Source of the DNA: Cervus elaphus
Taxonomy: Eukaryota > Chordata > Mammalia > Artiodactyla > Cervidae
Direction of reading: 5' to 3'
Length of the DNA: 64,000 nt
Assembly: GCF_910594005.1 (NCBI RefSeq)
Contig: NC_057820.1
Coordinates: 7,383,001-7,447,000, forward strand
This document shows, piece by piece, positions 63,303 through 64,000 of this stretch. How positions within the stretch are numbered: the first letter of the stretch is position 1; each line of letters starts with the position of its first letter. Position numbers and translations under genes: made by a program. The notes under the pieces are model-generated. The model had not been told where the DNA came from, did no database searches, and saw nothing but the letters and a program-made list of their open reading frames with translations.

Positions 63303-63620
63303 AGCAGTATGGTGGGCTGATTCCACAAATGGCCATTCAGTTCAGTCCCTCAGTCATGTCCAACTCTTTGCGACCCCTTGGACTGCAGAATGCCAGACTT
63401 CCCTGTCCATCACCAACTCCCAGAGCTTGACAAATGGCCATTGCCTACATTCAAATCTGATTTCTACCATTTGCTAGCAGTCACCTTGGACAGGTTTCTT
63501 AACCTCTTTGTGTCTTGTTATTTTCATCTGTGAAATAGATTTAGTAATAACTGTAGTTGTGAGAATTAGGTGAGTTAATTTATATAGAATAGGACCCGAC
63601 ATATGGAAAATAAGATATAT
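63303..63620 (+). mobile_element. MIR split by BovB
   Basis: Left start GCAGTATGGTGGGCTGATTC; right part CTAGCAGTCACCTTGGACAG and CATCTGTGAAATAGATTTAG. Joined over the BovB insert. Confidence 0.75.
63338..63429 (-). mobile_element. BovB terminal 92 bp inside MIR
   Basis: Perfect 13-bp TSD acaaatggccatt at 63325-63337 and 63430-63442. It proves that this scrap is a complete insertion, not a remnant of a longer one. Confidence 0.92.
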
Positions 63621-64000
63621 GGTACCCATTTTCATAGGTCTCATATAGCAAGAAGAGGAAAGTTGGTAGATTCTGAACTTGAATTATCAATTCCAACCAT
63701 GTCAAGGGCATGAGTCAGCCTTGTTGAAATTCCACGTATTTCTTCTTATGGTTATACAGCTGCTGCTGAAGCTTCAGGCTTCAAAGATTCGTATAATACA
63801 ACTCAAAGTAAGAAAAGGAGAGGTGATGGCCCAGGGACTTTCTCCTGAGTCAGCTGTTTCTTTGTATCCCCAGAAATTTTAGACTTCCCCTTATTTTTCA
63901 TTGGACAGAATTGGATCCCTGGCAAACAGAAATAAGAGCTATGCTATAAACCAATCATGATCAACTTTTGGATTACGCAGATTGCTTCTGAACCAAATGA
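63621..64000. other. unassigned end of window
   Basis: No repeat or gene recognised. A 67-codon frame (63679-63882) shows no domain. Confidence 0.3.

Noticed and set aside
7..63999. CRISPR array, operon, prophage or bacterial origin
   Set aside because: The dispersed repeats are SINEs and LINEs with TSDs, not regularly spaced direct repeats, and the repeat families are ruminant-specific.

Overview
This window is nuclear DNA of a ruminant, most likely a bovid. The diagnostic signs are about 44 insertions of the tRNA-Glu-derived SINE Bov-tA, about 19 fragments of the RTE-clade LINE BovB (one with a long reverse-transcriptase reading frame), ruminant-type L1 3' ends and CHR-type cetartiodactyl SINEs. 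Older eutherian repeats lie beneath them (MIR, L2, MaLR LTRs, MER5A, MER2-like and other DNA transposons). I found no protein-coding host gene, tRNA, rRNA, CRISPR array or operon. The window reads as intergenic or intronic DNA. Family names are assigned from memory of consensus sequences, not from a database search, so boundaries are approximate unless a target-site duplication (TSD) is given.

Layout. 0-7 kb: anonymous DNA, an L1 3' end carrying two SINEs, a dense CpG cluster at 4.6-4.9 kb and an MLT1-type LTR split by a SINE. 7-20 kb: SINE-rich, mostly Bov-tA and MIR with short BovB tails. 20-26 kb: a solo endogenous-retrovirus LTR inside a BovB fragment, an old LTR-like repeat with an internal minisatellite, and a MER2-like element with an internal 32-bp repeat. 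26.5-38.6 kb: two antisense L1 fragments, the 1.9-kb BovB with the RT frame and further L1 pieces; no full Bov-tA copy lies here. 38.6-52 kb: Bov-tA, MIR and MaLR, with the deepest nesting (MER5A > L1 > BovB; MaLR LTR with two opposed BovB inserts; a MIR cut twice by BovB). 52-64 kb: mixed SINEs, a stretch of apparently unique DNA with a perfect E-box palindrome, a 51-codon small ORF and a CA microsatellite.

How the parts relate. BovB and Bov-tA share their 3' tail, which fits mobilisation of the SINE by BovB machinery; the only long BovB frame here is 5'-truncated and frameshifted. Many insertions keep clear TSDs, so relative ages can be read from nesting. I found no convincing undescribed biological system. 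The most useful leads are the CpG cluster, the solo LTR, the recurrent Bov-tA dimer with a fixed junction, a SINE subgroup with a CTCF-like motif, and the small ORF near 60.4 kb.
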